Below are positions 1 to 10,177 of a stretch of DNA of 64,000 nt, one piece after another. How positions within the stretch are numbered: the stretch's first letter is position 1; each line of letters opens with the position of its first letter. The notes under the pieces were generated by a model, which saw nothing but the letters and a program-made list of their open reading frames with translations, was not told where the DNA came from and ran no database searches. A program made the translations under genes and the position numbers. Origin of the DNA: an uncultured Pelagibacteraceae bacterium. GTDB taxonomy: Bacteria > Pseudomonadota > Alphaproteobacteria > Pelagibacterales > Pelagibacteraceae. The stretch is from NCBI GenBank assembly GCA_902517865.1, contig CABYDT010000005.1:1-64000 (forward strand). The letters are read 5' to 3'.

Positions 1-45
1 TTATAAGTTGTTAATATACAAAAAAACTAGTATTAACAAAACTCA

Positions 46-121
46 GCCCCTGTAGCTCAATTGGTAGAGCAACTGATTTGTAATCAGTAGGTTCGTGGTT
101 CGATTCCGCGCGGGGGCACCA
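46..121 (+). tRNA. tRNA-Thr (anticodon TGT)
   Basis: Cloverleaf of 76 bases with the 3' CCA encoded. The seven-base acceptor arm GCCCCTG (46-52) pairs with CGGGGGC (111-117) with one G-T wobble. The anticodon arm ACTGA/TCAGT closes loop TTTGTAA, giving anticodon TGT. The T arm contains GTTCGATTC. Only 11 bases separate it from gpsA, so the two may share a transcript. Confidence 0.96.
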
Positions 122-132
122 TAAATTATTTT

Positions 133-1134
133 ATGAAAAGTAATAAAATTCTAGTGCTTGGATATGGGGTTGCCAGCAATGCATATCTTTCACTTTTAGA
201 GAATAACAATCAAAATACAATTGTTCTCGGCTCACCGTTGGATAAAAAAAAAATATCACGAGCAAAAAATAATTTCAAAAATTTTTCAAATAATATTTCA
301 TTTTCAAAAAAAACTAAATTTTATTTTCATAATGAATGTAATAAAATAAATTTTAATAAAATTAATTACATAATTATTGGCACAAATTCTAAGGGGATTA
401 AATGGGTGTGTGATATTATCAAAAAAACTAACATACATACAAAATTTCTAATTTTAACTAAGGGTTTAATGTTTTATCAGAAGAAAATTATAACGATAAG
501 CGAATATTTAAAAAAAATTACTGGAAGAAAAAATTTCGTAATGTCTGCTGGTCCTTGTTTAGCTAATGAATTATTAAATAAAAAATTTACGCAAACAATT
601 TTTTCTTCTAAAAATATTTTGAATGCAGAAAAATTTAAAAAAATTTTGTGTACAAAATATTATATTCCTGAAATTAATAATGACTTAATAGGTTCTGAAA
701 TATGCTCTGCTATTAAAAATATTTATGCAATAATTATAGGCTCAAGTTTATCAATCATTAAAAAAAATAATTTAACAAATTTCAATACTTCGTCTTACTT
801 ATTTAATCAGAGTTTAAAAGAAATGAGTGTTATAACAAAAAAATTTGGGGGAAGTAACAGCAGCGTGTTTGGAATTGCTGGTGTTGGAGATTTGTATGTG
901 AGTATTTTAGGGGGACGAAATAGCAAGTTAGGATCTTACCTAGGTGAGAATTTAAATTATAAAAATATTTTAAAAAATAAAATGAAAAATACAACTGTTG
1001 AAGGGGCTGATCTTGTAATATCCCATGGAAAATTACTTATCAAAAAGATTGGAAGAAAGAATCTTCCCCTGTTAAATTCATTATGCAATTCACTATTAAG
1101 CAATAAAAAGTTAAATTTAAGCATAAACAGTTAA
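133..1134 (+). CDS. gpsA: glycerol-3-phosphate dehydrogenase [NAD(P)+]
   Basis: Cytosolic enzyme that reduces dihydroxyacetone phosphate to sn-glycerol 3-phosphate, the backbone for phospholipids. At 333 aa it has the usual GpsA length. The N-terminal nucleotide-binding loop is GYGVASNA (residues 10-17), a divergent form of the family's GxGxWGTA that lacks the tryptophan. The family landmarks SAGPCLANEL, AIKNIYAIIIG (with the catalytic lysine) and GIAGVGDLYVSILGGRNS follow in order, then TTVEGADL near the end. It begins 11 bases after tRNA-Thr. A 77-base gap with a stem-loop separates it from nuoA. Overall conservation is low for GpsA, but the catalytic motifs are intact, so I infer a working but fast-evolving enzyme. 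Confidence 0.88.
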   Translation: MKSNKILVLGYGVASNAYLSLLENNNQNTIVLGSPLDKKKISRAKNNFKNFSNNISFSKKTKFYFHNECNKINFNKINYIIIGTNSKGIKWVCDIIKKTNIHTKFLILTKGLMFYQKKIITISEYLKKITGRKNFVMSAGPCLANELLNKKFTQTIFSSKNILNAEKFKKILCTKYYIPEINNDLIGSEICSAIKNIYAIIIGSSLSIIKKNNLTNFNTSSYLFNQSLKEMSVITKKFGGSNSSVFGIAGVGDLYVSILGGRNSKLGSYLGENLNYKNILKNKMKNTTVEGADLVISHGKLLIKKIGRKNLPLLNSLCNSLLSNKKLNLSINS

Positions 1135-1142
1135 TTAATTAA

Positions 1143-1172
1143 GCTTTTTTGTGTTTTTTATGACAAAAAAGC
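1143..1172 (+). terminator. stem-loop between gpsA and nuoA
   Basis: A perfect 10-bp inverted repeat, GCTTTTTTGT (1143-1152) and ACAAAAAAGC (1163-1172), encloses a 10-base loop. It sits 9 bases after the gpsA stop. There is no uridine tract on the 3' side, so it may terminate transcription poorly, or it may protect the 3' end of the message. The rest of the gap up to 1211 is AT-rich and holds TATATATA at 1199-1206, a possible -10 element for nuoA. Confidence 0.35.
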
Positions 1173-1211
1173 ACACTTAAACTCTAACGATTAAAAGATA
1201 TATATACGCTA

Positions 1212-1580
1212 ATGTTATATGACTTTTTAAAAGATTACGCGACTATCTTAATATTCTTATTCATATCAATTGGTATTGGAGTAGGATTTATATTTTTAAA
1301 CCTCCTATTTTCTCCCAATAATCCAGATAGTGAAAAATTATCAGCTTATGAATGTGGATTTGAAGCATTTGGAGACGCTAGAATGAAATTTGATGTAAGA
1401 TTTTATCTTGTAGCTATATTATTTATTATTTTTGATTTGGAAGTAGCTTTCCTTTTTCCATGGGCTGTCTCACTTGGAAACATAGGCTTACTAGGTTTTT
1501 GGTCTATGATGTTTTTTTTATTAATTTTAACTGTTGGTTTTGTATATGAATGGAAAAAAGGAGCTTTAGATTGGGAGTAA
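1212..1580 (+). CDS. nuoA: NADH-quinone oxidoreductase subunit A
   Basis: Small membrane subunit (122 aa) of complex I, near the quinone site at the junction of the peripheral and membrane arms. Three hydrophobic helices are visible (about residues 9-32, 63-83 and 90-112). The loop between helices 1 and 2 carries the family signature [20 protein letters not shown], including the redox-sensitive cysteine. It is the first gene of a complete nuoA-N operon. Its TAA stop overlaps the nuoB ATG. No clear ribosome binding site lies upstream, and a TATATATA box ends only 5 bases before the ATG. Confidence 0.96.
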   Translation: MLYDFLKDYATILIFLFISIGIGVGFIFLNLLFSPNNPDSEKLSAYECGFEAFGDARMKFDVRFYLVAILFIIFDLEVAFLFPWAVSLGNIGLLGFWSMMFFLLILTVGFVYEWKKGALDWE

Positions 1581-2098
1581 TGATAGAAAGTAAAATTAAA
1601 CAAATTCCGCCAGAATTTAAGGATGTTGCTGAAAATTTTAGCAGGGACGGTTTCGTAACTATAGCAAGTAATACTTTGATAAATTGGGCTAGAACAGGAT
1701 CTCTACATTGGATGACATTTGGCTTAGCATGTTGCGCTGTTGAAATGATGCAAACTTCTATGCCGAGATATGATTTAGAAAGATTTGGTGCTGCACCCCG
1801 AGCATCACCTAGACAATCAGACGTAATGATTGTTGCAGGGACATTAACTAATAAAATGGCTCCGGCCTTAAGAAAAGTATATGATCAAATGCCTGAACCT
1901 AGATATGTTATTTCAATGGGTAGCTGCGCAAATGGAGGAGGTTATTATCATTATTCTTATTCTGTTGTCAGAGGATGTGATAGAATTGTACCAGTAGACA
2001 TTTATGTTCCTGGGTGCCCGCCCAGTGCGGAAGCTCTATTGTATGGAATTTTACAATTACAAAAGAAAATTAGAAGAGAAGGTTCATTAAAAAGATGA
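1580..2098 (+). CDS. nuoB: NADH-quinone oxidoreductase subunit B
   Basis: Peripheral-arm subunit that carries the terminal cluster N2, which passes electrons to quinone. The N2 ligands are visible: the cysteine pair in [19 protein letters not shown] and [15 protein letters not shown] start it at the ATG that shares its A with the nuoA stop (TAATG), preceded by GGAG; an in-frame ATG at 1550 lies inside nuoA and would add ten unlikely residues. This gives 172 aa, normal for alphaproteobacterial NuoB. It overlaps nuoC by four bases, so translational coupling is likely. Confidence 0.96.
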   Translation: MIESKIKQIPPEFKDVAENFSRDGFVTIASNTLINWARTGSLHWMTFGLACCAVEMMQTSMPRYDLERFGAAPRASPRQSDVMIVAGTLTNKMAPALRKVYDQMPEPRYVISMGSCANGGGYYHYSYSVVRGCDRIVPVDIYVPGCPPSAEALLYGILQLQKKIRREGSLKR

Positions 2099-2712
2099 CA
2101 AATAAAGAAACAGAAAATTTAATCAATTTGTTAAAAAATGATACTAAATTAAATTTTCAAAATTATACCAGCGTTGATAATTTCGTTGTATGTTTGGGTG
2201 AAACAAAGAATTTATACAATAATTTAAACATACTAAAAAAATCAGAAACTTTTAAATTTAAACAATTAATTGATATCACAGGTGTTGACTTTCCAGAAAG
2301 AGAAGAAAGATTTCAACTTATTTATACATTGTTAAGCCATGAATATAATCAAAGAATAGCACTCAAAATTAATTTTAAAGATGAAGAGATAATACCGAGT
2401 ATTGTTAATATATTTACGTCCGCAAATTGGTTAGAGAGAGAAGTGTTTGACATGTATGGAATTAAATTTTCTAATCATCCAGATTTAAGAAGAATATTAA
2501 CAGACTACGAATTTGAAGGCTATCCTCTGAGAAAAGATTTCCCTCTCACCGGGTTTAAAGAAGTCAGATATGATCCAGAATTTAAAAAAGTAAAATATGA
2601 TACAGTAAAATTACAACAAGATTACAGAGATTTTGATTTTGAAAGTCCTTGGAGAGGATCAGAATATATCGCTTCTGAGCAAAAAAAAGTAGGTAAATTA
2701 AAAAATGACTAA
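2095..2712 (+). CDS. nuoC: NADH-quinone oxidoreductase subunit C
   Basis: The 30-kDa peripheral subunit (205 aa), which packs against NuoD and NuoB near N2 and has no cofactor of its own. The family signature [20 protein letters not shown] is present (about residues 111-130), followed by [22 protein letters not shown]. NuoC is separate from NuoD here, as is usual in alphaproteobacteria, not fused as in E. coli. It overlaps both neighbours by a few bases. Confidence 0.96.
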   Translation: MTNKETENLINLLKNDTKLNFQNYTSVDNFVVCLGETKNLYNNLNILKKSETFKFKQLIDITGVDFPEREERFQLIYTLLSHEYNQRIALKINFKDEEIIPSIVNIFTSANWLEREVFDMYGIKFSNHPDLRRILTDYEFEGYPLRKDFPLTGFKEVRYDPEFKKVKYDTVKLQQDYRDFDFESPWRGSEYIASEQKKVGKLKND

Positions 2713-3880
2713 ACAAACCAAAACAATGAATTTAAATTTTGGACCACAGCACCCGGCTGCGCATGGAGTTCTAAGATTAATATTAGAGTTGGACGGAGAA
2801 GTCGTTGAAAGAGCAGATCCCCATATTGGTTTACTTCACAGAGGTACAGAAAAATTAATAGAAACAAAAACTTACACTCAGGCAATACCTTATTTTGATA
2901 GACTAGATTACGTAGCCCCGATGAACCAAGAGCACGCTTTTGCATTGGCTGTAGAAAAGCTTTTAAAAATTGATGTTCCAAGGCGAGCGCAGTATATCAG
3001 AGTTATATTTTGCGAGATTGGCAGAATTCTTAGTCATTTATTGAATGTAACTACTCAAGCTCTTGATGTAGGCGCACTTACACCGTCATTATGGGGCTTC
3101 GAAGAAAGAGAAAAGTTAATGGTATTTTATGAGCGTGTTTCTGGCTCACGACTTCATGCAAATTATTTTAGACCAGGAGGTGTACATATTGATATGCCAA
3201 CTGGTTTAGCTGAAGATATAGATAAATTTTGTGATGATTTTCCTAAAGTAATAAATAATTTAGAGGATCTACTAACAGATAATAGAATATTCAAACAAAG
3301 AAATGTTGATATTGGAAAAGTTTCTTTAAAAGAAGCTTTAGATTTTGGTTTTAGTGGAGTGATGCTACGTGGCTCAGGAAGGCCTTGGGATTTAAGAAAA
3401 TCTCAGCCTTACGATGGTTATGAAAGATTTGATTTTGATATACCTGTTGGAAAAAACGGTGATTGCTATGATAGATATCTATGTAGAATTGAAGAGATGA
3501 AAGAAAGTCTAAAAATTATTAAACAAGCAATTAGGGAGATTCCAAGTGGACCAGTGATGACTTCTAATCCAAGAGTTGGACCGCCAAAAAGATCTGAAAT
3601 GAAGCAAAGCATGGAGTCTTTAATTAATCATTTTAAACTTTATACAGAAGGTTATCACGTTCCAGCTGGCGAAATATACGTGCCTGTAGAGGCTCCTAAA
3701 GGTGAGTTTGGAGTTTACCTGATTTCAGATGGATCAAATAAACCTTACAGGTGCAAAATTAGAGCTCCAGGATTTGCTCATTTGCAATCAATGGATTATT
3801 TAATAAAAGGACATATGCTTGCAGATGTTCCAGCCGTATTAGGTTCAATGGATATTGTTTTTGGAGAGGTAGACAGATGA
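2705..3880 (+). CDS. nuoD: NADH-quinone oxidoreductase subunit D
   Basis: The 49-kDa subunit (391 aa), which forms the quinone-reduction chamber with NuoB. The N-terminus carries [15 protein letters not shown], holding the histidine of the quinone pocket, and the equivalent of the quinone-binding tyrosine lies in [20 protein letters not shown]. The C-terminus [11 protein letters not shown] is the standard ending. All family blocks are present at normal length. It overlaps nuoE by four bases (ATGA). Confidence 0.97.
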   Translation: MTKQTKTMNLNFGPQHPAAHGVLRLILELDGEVVERADPHIGLLHRGTEKLIETKTYTQAIPYFDRLDYVAPMNQEHAFALAVEKLLKIDVPRRAQYIRVIFCEIGRILSHLLNVTTQALDVGALTPSLWGFEEREKLMVFYERVSGSRLHANYFRPGGVHIDMPTGLAEDIDKFCDDFPKVINNLEDLLTDNRIFKQRNVDIGKVSLKEALDFGFSGVMLRGSGRPWDLRKSQPYDGYERFDFDIPVGKNGDCYDRYLCRIEEMKESLKIIKQAIREIPSGPVMTSNPRVGPPKRSEMKQSMESLINHFKLYTEGYHVPAGEIYVPVEAPKGEFGVYLISDGSNKPYRCKIRAPGFAHLQSMDYLIKGHMLADVPAVLGSMDIVFGEVDR

Positions 3881-4479
3881 GTGGAAAGAAAATTGCTAAA
3901 GAACAACCAGATCAATTTGAATTTAGTTTAGACAATAAAAAAATAATTGAAAAATTGTTATTAAAATATCCTGAGGATAGAAAGAAAAGCGCAGTCATGC
4001 CTTTGTTGTACTTAGCACAAAGACAAAATAATAACTGGATACCTTTAGCAGCCTTAAGGCTTATTAGTAATATTCTGAATATGCCTTATATAAAGGTTTA
4101 TGAAGTAGCTACTTTTTATACAATGTATAATTTATCGCCAGTGGGTAAATATTTTGTTCAGGTATGTACAACTACTCCATGCATGATTAAGGGTTCTGGT
4201 AAGATTGTAGATATGTGCAAAAAACATATTTCATCTAAACAAGGTGAACTAAACAAGGAATTAAATTCATCGTGGACTGAAGTTGAGTGTTTAGGTGCAT
4301 GCGTAAACGCACCAATGATGCAAATTAATGATCAGTACTATGAAGATTTAAACGAAAGTATTGCAGAGAAGATTTTTTTAAGTTTTAAGAATAATCAACT
4401 TCCAAAATTTGGATCACAAATCGGTAGAGTTTCAAGTGAGCCAACTAACAATAGGAAAACATTGAATAGAAATGCTTAA
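3877..4479 (+). CDS. nuoE: NADH-quinone oxidoreductase subunit E
   Basis: The 24-kDa thioredoxin-like subunit that binds the [2Fe-2S] cluster N1a in the NADH-dehydrogenase module. Four cysteine ligands are visible: CTTTPC (about residues 97-102) and [12 protein letters not shown]. Length is 200 aa; the N-terminal helical part ([12 protein letters not shown]) and [13 protein letters not shown] are typical. It overlaps nuoF by eight bases. Confidence 0.95.
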   Translation: MSGKKIAKEQPDQFEFSLDNKKIIEKLLLKYPEDRKKSAVMPLLYLAQRQNNNWIPLAALRLISNILNMPYIKVYEVATFYTMYNLSPVGKYFVQVCTTTPCMIKGSGKIVDMCKKHISSKQGELNKELNSSWTEVECLGACVNAPMMQINDQYYEDLNESIAEKIFLSFKNNQLPKFGSQIGRVSSEPTNNRKTLNRNA

Positions 4480-5755
4480 AGATAAAGATCGAATATTTAA
4501 AAATTTATATGGCGACGATAGTTTTGCTTTATCTTCAGCTTTAAAAAGAGGGGATTGGAATGCTACGGATAAGATATTAGCAAAAGGCAAGGAGTGGATA
4601 ATTAGTGAAATAAAGAACTCTGAATTAAGGGGCCGTGGTGGCGCCGGTTTTCCAACAGGAGTAAAGTGGTCTTTCGCTCCAAAGAATGTACAACCAAACA
4701 AACCTCACTATTTAATTATAAACGCAGATGAATCTGAGCCGGGCACTTGTAAAGATAGAGAGATTTTAAGAAATGAACCCCACAAATTGTTAGAGGGTTG
4801 TTTGATTTCATCATTCGCCGTAGGAGCAAAAAAATGCTATATTTACATAAGGGGTGAATACGTAAGAGAGGGTGAGATACTTCAGAAAGCTATAGACGAA
4901 GCTTACGAGAACGGATTGTTAGGAGAGAACGCTGCTAAGTCTGGGTGGAGTTTAGATGTATATATACATTATGGAGCAGGAGCTTATATTTGTGGTGAAG
5001 AAACTGCATTACTAGAAAGTTTGGAGGGAAAAAGGGGTCTACCAAGACTAAAACCTCCATTTCCAGCATTAATTGGTTTGTACGGGTGTCCTACTATTGT
5101 AAATAATGTTGAAACAGTTGCTGTTGTACCAGAAATTTTAAAAAGAGGAGCAAAATGGTTTTCTTCATTTGGAAGGCCAAAAAATAGAGGAACAAAAATA
5201 TTTTGTATCTCTGGTAACGTAAACAATCCGTGTAATGTGGAAGAAACAATGAGTATTCCATTGAAGGAATTAGTAGAAGAGCATGCTGGTGGTGTTGTAG
5301 GTGGCTGGGAAAATCTACAAGCTGTAATACCTGGTGGTTCTTCAATGCCATTATTGCCAAAACAAATCTGTGATAAGGTTTTAATGGATTTTGACTCATT
5401 AATAGAGGTAGAAAGTGGACTAGGTACAGCTGGGGTAGTAGTAATTAATAAAGACCAAGACATTGTTAAATGTATTTCTAGAATTGCTCGTTTTTATAAG
5501 CACGAAAGTTGCGGACAATGTACTCCTTGTAGAGAAGGTTGTGGTTGGATGTGGAGAATGCTTGAGCGAATAAACCGTGGAGAGTCTAATATAGAAGAAA
5601 TAGATATGTTAATGGATGTAACAAAGCAAATAGAAGGGCATACAATTTGTGCTTTTGGTGAGGGATCTGCTTGGCCAGTTCAAGGGTTATTAAGACACTT
5701 TAAAGCAGAACTAATTGATAAGTGTGAAAATTTAGGAAATAGAAAAATAGCTTAA
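4472..5755 (+). CDS. nuoF: NADH-quinone oxidoreductase subunit F
   Basis: The 51-kDa subunit, where NADH is oxidised, with FMN and cluster N3. The NADH/FMN loop [17 protein letters not shown] and [15 protein letters not shown] are present, and the FMN region [20 protein letters not shown] follows. The N3 ligands are in [16 protein letters not shown], with the distant cysteine in [12 protein letters not shown]. It is 427 aa, full length. The stop overlaps the nuoG ATG (TAATG). Confidence 0.97.
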   Translation: MLKDKDRIFKNLYGDDSFALSSALKRGDWNATDKILAKGKEWIISEIKNSELRGRGGAGFPTGVKWSFAPKNVQPNKPHYLIINADESEPGTCKDREILRNEPHKLLEGCLISSFAVGAKKCYIYIRGEYVREGEILQKAIDEAYENGLLGENAAKSGWSLDVYIHYGAGAYICGEETALLESLEGKRGLPRLKPPFPALIGLYGCPTIVNNVETVAVVPEILKRGAKWFSSFGRPKNRGTKIFCISGNVNNPCNVEETMSIPLKELVEEHAGGVVGGWENLQAVIPGGSSMPLLPKQICDKVLMDFDSLIEVESGLGTAGVVVINKDQDIVKCISRIARFYKHESCGQCTPCREGCGWMWRMLERINRGESNIEEIDMLMDVTKQIEGHTICAFGEGSAWPVQGLLRHFKAELIDKCENLGNRKIA

Positions 5756-7767
5756 TGGTTAAATTAAAAATTGATAACAAGAACATAGAAGTTGAACCTG
5801 GAACTACAATTTTACAAGCGTGTGAAATAGCTGGTAAAGAAATTCCAAGATTTTGTTATCATGAAAAATTATCGATAGCAGGTAATTGCAGAATGTGCTT
5901 AGTCGAAGTATCTGGTTCAAATAAACCTGTAGCTTCATGCGCTATGCCTGCAGTCGATGGGCAAGAAATAAAAACTAACTCTGAAATGGTTAAAAAAGCT
6001 CGAGAGGGAGTTATGGAATTTTTATTAGTGAATCATCCATTGGACTGTCCAATTTGTGATCAGGGTGGAGAATGTGATTTGCAAGATCAAGCATTTAATT
6101 ATGGTGGAGGCAAATCACGATACGAATTAAACAAAAGATCAGTTAAAGAAAAAAATATGGGGCCGTTGATAAAAACTCATATGAATAGATGTATACATTG
6201 CACAAGATGCATTCGTTTCGCAGAAGAGATTGCAGGAGTAGAGGAATTAGGAGCTATTAATAGAGGTGAAAACATGGAGATTTCTACTTATTTAGAAAAA
6301 TCTGTTACATCTGAATTTTCGGCTAATTTAATTGATTTATGCCCAGTTGGAGCCCTCACCTCTAAGCCTTATGCTTTTGAAGCAAGGCCATGGGAACTTA
6401 AAAAAACAGAATCTGTAGATGTAATGGATGCTATTGGCTCAAATATTCGAATTGATAGCAAAGGATGGGAAGTAAAAAGAATTTTACCTAAAATCAACGA
6501 AGATATAAATGAAGAGTGGATTTCTGATAAAACCAGATTTTCATGTGACGGATTATTAAATAACAGGATAGATAGCCCTTATATAAAAATTAATGGTAAA
6601 TTAACTGCAACTTCTTGGGGTAATGCTTTTGAGTTTATAAAATCCAATGTAGTTAACAAAAAAAGTTTTAGTGGATTAATAGGTCAGCTAGTAGATGTTG
6701 AGACTACTTTTGCGTTTAAAGAATTTTTTAAAAAAGTATTTAATTCTAATTTAATTGATTTTAGGCAAAAAAATCTTTTTTTAAAAAATTCTAGTCTATT
6801 TCATAATATCTTTAATACTCCACTAAACGATATTCATAATAGCGATTTAATACTTTTGATTGGAGCAAACCCAAGACACGAAGCAAGTATTTTAAATTTA
6901 AAAATAAGGAAAGCAATTAAAGTAAATCAAGCAAAAGTTTTCAGTATCGGAAATATACCTGATCAAACATATGAAGTTCATCATTTAGGAGATAATATTG
7001 AAATACTTAATGATATTGACTCAAATAATATCGATTTTAGTAAAGTATTTTATGCAGCGAAAAAACCAATAATTATTATTGGTGAGAGCGTTCTTAATTT
7101 CAAAATTGGAAATTTTGTAATTGAAAAATCTAAATCTATATTGTCAAAGGCAAATAATTTATCTGGATTTAATATTTTACATCAAAACGCCTCTTCGGTT
7201 GGATCAATAATTCTAGAAAGCTATAATAACAATTTTACAAATTTATTACTATCAGACGTGCTATTTTTACTAAACGCTGATGAGGTAAAAATAGATAAAC
7301 AATCAAATCAGTTCATTATTTATCAAGGAACACATGGCGGTGAAAATGCAAGCTTAGCTGATGTAGTTTTACCAGGTGCTGCTTTTACTGAAAAAGAAGG
7401 TATATTTGTAAATTTAGAGGGTAGACCACAGCTAGCTAACAAAGCAAGTTATCCACCAGGTAATGCCAAAGAAGATTGGAAAATCATTAAGGCTTTGTCT
7501 GATATATTTAATAAACCATTAAACTTTAATTCTTTGGAAGAGTTACGTGAACAGATGTTTGATAAATATCCAATTCTTAAAGACTTAGACTGTTTGCCAA
7601 CAATAAATTATAAGGACATTAAAATTGAAGAAGTTGATAAAATAGAACAAAATATTAAACTTCAAGATTTTAGATATTATAAATCTAATATTATAGCAAG
7701 ACAGTCAAATACAATGCATGAATGTGAAAAAAAAATATTTAAAATTAATCAACCTAGTAAAAATTAA
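5755..7767 (+). CDS. nuoG: NADH-quinone oxidoreductase subunit G
   Basis: The 75-kDa subunit that carries the electron wire from FMN to N2. The N-terminal ferredoxin domain has the N1b ligands ([15 protein letters not shown] and a later cysteine). The His-Cys3 set for N5 is in [19 protein letters not shown], and the N4 ligands are in [10 protein letters not shown] with a later LCPVGAL. A molybdopterin-oxidoreductase-like domain fills residues 220-600. At 670 aa it is on the short side; mitochondrial-type homologues run to about 690-720. It contains an intact nine-A run near its 3' end, useful for comparison with the broken gyrA. Confidence 0.95.
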   Translation: MVKLKIDNKNIEVEPGTTILQACEIAGKEIPRFCYHEKLSIAGNCRMCLVEVSGSNKPVASCAMPAVDGQEIKTNSEMVKKAREGVMEFLLVNHPLDCPICDQGGECDLQDQAFNYGGGKSRYELNKRSVKEKNMGPLIKTHMNRCIHCTRCIRFAEEIAGVEELGAINRGENMEISTYLEKSVTSEFSANLIDLCPVGALTSKPYAFEARPWELKKTESVDVMDAIGSNIRIDSKGWEVKRILPKINEDINEEWISDKTRFSCDGLLNNRIDSPYIKINGKLTATSWGNAFEFIKSNVVNKKSFSGLIGQLVDVETTFAFKEFFKKVFNSNLIDFRQKNLFLKNSSLFHNIFNTPLNDIHNSDLILLIGANPRHEASILNLKIRKAIKVNQAKVFSIGNIPDQTYEVHHLGDNIEILNDIDSNNIDFSKVFYAAKKPIIIIGESVLNFKIGNFVIEKSKSILSKANNLSGFNILHQNASSVGSIILESYNNNFTNLLLSDVLFLLNADEVKIDKQSNQFIIYQGTHGGENASLADVVLPGAAFTEKEGIFVNLEGRPQLANKASYPPGNAKEDWKIIKALSDIFNKPLNFNSLEELREQMFDKYPILKDLDCLPTINYKDIKIEEVDKIEQNIKLQDFRYYKSNIIARQSNTMHECEKKIFKINQPSKN

Positions 7768-8762
7768 TGGATATTATAAATATAATCTTTTACGATACAT
7801 TAAAAATCTTTGCACTAATAACACCAGTGCTTATTACTGTAGCATTAATTGTTTGGTTAGATAGGAGAGTTTGGGGTTTAGTTCAATTAAGAAGAGGACC
7901 AAACGTAGTTGGCCCTTTTGGATTATTTCAAAGTTTAGCAGATGCTCTGAAATTTATATTTAAAGAAGTGATCATACCTGCCGGTGCAAATAAAATAATC
8001 TTTATTTTAGCTCCAATAGTTACAATGTCTTTAGCTTTACTAGCCTGGGCAGTTATACCATTTAGTGAAACTTTATTTGTAAGTAATATTAATGTTGGAA
8101 TTTTATATTTATTTGCAGTTTCTTCACTTGGAGTATACGGGATAATTATGGCTGGTTGGGCATCTAATTCAAAATACCCCTTTCTTGGTGCTCTTCGATC
8201 GGCCGCGCAAATGGTATCATATGAAGTTTCTATTGGTTTTATAATTGTTACAGTGCTTCTTTGTGTTGGCTCGTTAAATTTAGTTGATATTGTTTTAGCA
8301 CAGAAAAACGTTTGGTTCGCAATACCCTTATTTCCTATGTTTGTAATATTTTTTATTTCTTCACTGGCGGAAACCAATAGACCACCATTTGATTTACCAG
8401 AGGCAGAAGCTGAATTGGTAGCTGGATACCAAACAGAATACTCTGGAATGATGTATGCTTTATTTTGGCTTGGAGAATACGCAAACATTCTACTTATGTG
8501 TGCAATGGGCTCTATTTTATTTTTAGGTGGCTGGTTATCGCCAATTAATATTGCGCCTTTTAATCTAATTCCAGAACCTATTTGGTTAATAATAAAAATA
8601 TTATTTTTATTTTTAATTTTTGCCTTAATTAAAGCTATTGTTCCCAGATACAGATATGACCAATTAATGCGGTTAGGCTGGAAAGTTTTTTTACCTGTCT
8701 CACTCGTTTGGGTAATATTAACATCTGGGTTTTTATTATATTTTGATTTATTGCCGACATGA
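7767..8762 (+). CDS. nuoH: NADH-quinone oxidoreductase subunit H
   Basis: Membrane subunit (331 aa, eight predicted helices) that forms the entrance of the quinone channel and couples the redox arm to the proton pumps. Signatures seen are [19 protein letters not shown] near the N-terminus, [20 protein letters not shown] (the conserved acidic loop) and [15 protein letters not shown] near the C-terminus. Its start overlaps the nuoG stop by one base, and it overlaps nuoI by four. Confidence 0.97.
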   Translation: MDIINIIFYDTLKIFALITPVLITVALIVWLDRRVWGLVQLRRGPNVVGPFGLFQSLADALKFIFKEVIIPAGANKIIFILAPIVTMSLALLAWAVIPFSETLFVSNINVGILYLFAVSSLGVYGIIMAGWASNSKYPFLGALRSAAQMVSYEVSIGFIIVTVLLCVGSLNLVDIVLAQKNVWFAIPLFPMFVIFFISSLAETNRPPFDLPEAEAELVAGYQTEYSGMMYALFWLGEYANILLMCAMGSILFLGGWLSPINIAPFNLIPEPIWLIIKILFLFLIFALIKAIVPRYRYDQLMRLGWKVFLPVSLVWVILTSGFLLYFDLLPT

Positions 8763-9244
8763 AATTTAATAGATTATTAAAAATTATTTTCCTTAGTGAA
8801 TTCATAAAAGGTTTATTTATTGCGATAAAATTTATCTTTAAACCTAAAGCAACTATAAACTATCCATTTGAAAAAGGATCTATAAGTCCAAGATTTCGAG
8901 GGGAACATGCATTGAGGAGATATCCTAATGGTGAAGAACGATGCATAGCATGTAAGTTATGTGAAGCAGTGTGCCCTGCTCAAGCAATTACTATCGAGTC
9001 TGAGTCTAAAGAGGATGGATCGAGACGAGCAGCACGATACGATATTGATATGGTTAAATGTATTTATTGTGGATTGTGCCAAGAAGCATGTCCAGTTGAT
9101 GCTATCGTTCAAGGTCCAAATTTCGAATTTTCTACAGAAACCAGAGAAGAGCTTTACTATAATAAAGATAAGCTCTTAGAAAACGGTGACAAATGGGAGA
9201 ATGAGATTGCTAATAATATTAAATTAGATAAGCAGTACAGATAA
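8759..9244 (+). CDS. nuoI: NADH-quinone oxidoreductase subunit I
   Basis: The 23-kDa ferredoxin-like subunit (161 aa) with two [4Fe-4S] clusters, N6a and N6b, between NuoG and N2. Both ligand sets are complete: [16 protein letters not shown] and [17 protein letters not shown]. The N-terminal helical segment anchors it on NuoH/Nuo[18 protein letters not shown] is the family signature just before the first cluster. Confidence 0.97.
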   Translation: MKFNRLLKIIFLSEFIKGLFIAIKFIFKPKATINYPFEKGSISPRFRGEHALRRYPNGEERCIACKLCEAVCPAQAITIESESKEDGSRRAARYDIDMVKCIYCGLCQEACPVDAIVQGPNFEFSTETREELYYNKDKLLENGDKWENEIANNIKLDKQYR

Positions 9245-9245
9245 A

Positions 9246-9866
9246 ATGTTAGCACATTCAATAGTATTTTATTTTTTTTCATTAATAACAATATTTTCAT
9301 CAATAATGGTTATTTCATCAAAAAATACCATTCATGCAGTGTTTTTCTTAATATTAGATTTTGTAAGTATTTCATGTCTATTTATAATGTTAGGCGCTGA
9401 ATTCTTGGGAATGATTACACTTATTGTGTATGTTGGTGCCGTTGCAGTTTTATTTTTGTTTGTTGTAATGATGATAAATATTAATTTCTCTGAACTTAAA
9501 TCAGGTTTTTTAAATTATTTACCTTTTGGATCATTAATAGGATTAGTAATTTTATTAGAGCTTTTTATTATGGTTGGGGCTTGGAAATACAAAGATAACT
9601 TTTTAACAACGGGTGAAATTGTTATTAATAAAGAAATTACAAATACACAGAGTATTGGAAACGTTATTTATACCGATTACATACACTATTTTCAAATTTC
9701 AGGTATTATTTTATTAGTTGCGATGATTGGGGCGATACTACTTACTTTCCAAAAAAGAGATTTTTTAAAAAGACAAAATATAATTCAACAGGTATCAAGA
9801 GAGAGATCTGACTCAGTGAGTGTTGTTAAAGTAGAAACATATAAAGGAATTAAAATAGATGATTGA
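9246..9866 (+). CDS. nuoJ: NADH-quinone oxidoreductase subunit J
   Basis: Membrane subunit (206 aa, five helices) of the complex I proton path. The core is recognisable: [18 protein letters not shown], then [20 protein letters not shown], which contains the pi-bulge helix of the family. A poorly conserved loop at residues 115-140 precedes the last helix. It overlaps nuoK by eight bases. Confidence 0.95.
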   Translation: MLAHSIVFYFFSLITIFSSIMVISSKNTIHAVFFLILDFVSISCLFIMLGAEFLGMITLIVYVGAVAVLFLFVVMMININFSELKSGFLNYLPFGSLIGLVILLELFIMVGAWKYKDNFLTTGEIVINKEITNTQSIGNVIYTDYIHYFQISGIILLVAMIGAILLTFQKRDFLKRQNIIQQVSRERSDSVSVVKVETYKGIKIDD

Positions 9867-10170
9867 TGTCGGATTAGGTCATTATTTAGGGTTAGGTGCT
9901 GTTATTTTTACAATAGGAGTGGTTGGAATATTTCTTAATAGAAAAAATGTAATAGTTCTTTTAATGTCTATTGAGCTCATACTGATTGCAGTAAATATTA
10001 ATCTTGTTTCGTTTTCTGTTTATCAACAAGATATAGTTGGTCAGGTATTTACAATGTTCGTCCTTACTGTTGCTGCAGCTGAAGCAGCAATTGGTTTGGC
10101 GATTTTAGTCGTATTCTTTAGAAATAAAGGATCGATACATGTAGATGATATTAATAACTTAAAAGGATGA
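9859..10170 (+). CDS. nuoK: NADH-quinone oxidoreductase subunit K
   Basis: Small antiporter-like membrane subunit (103 aa, three helices) that carries two conserved glutamates of the proton path: one in [16 protein letters not shown] and one in [15 protein letters not shown]. Length and sequence are standard. A gap of seven bases leads to nuoL. Confidence 0.96.
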   Translation: MIDVGLGHYLGLGAVIFTIGVVGIFLNRKNVIVLLMSIELILIAVNINLVSFSVYQQDIVGQVFTMFVLTVAAAEAAIGLAILVVFFRNKGSIHVDDINNLKG

Positions 10171-10177
10171 TATTGAA

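Noticed and set aside
1143-1172. A firm Rho-independent terminator after gpsA
   Set aside because: The stem is perfect but there is no T-run after it, so I list it only at low confidence.
4984-5463. 159-codon minus-strand frame inside nuoF
   Set aside because: It lies wholly in antisense to conserved NuoF codons and has no motif; long antisense frames are common opposite low-stop coding sequence.
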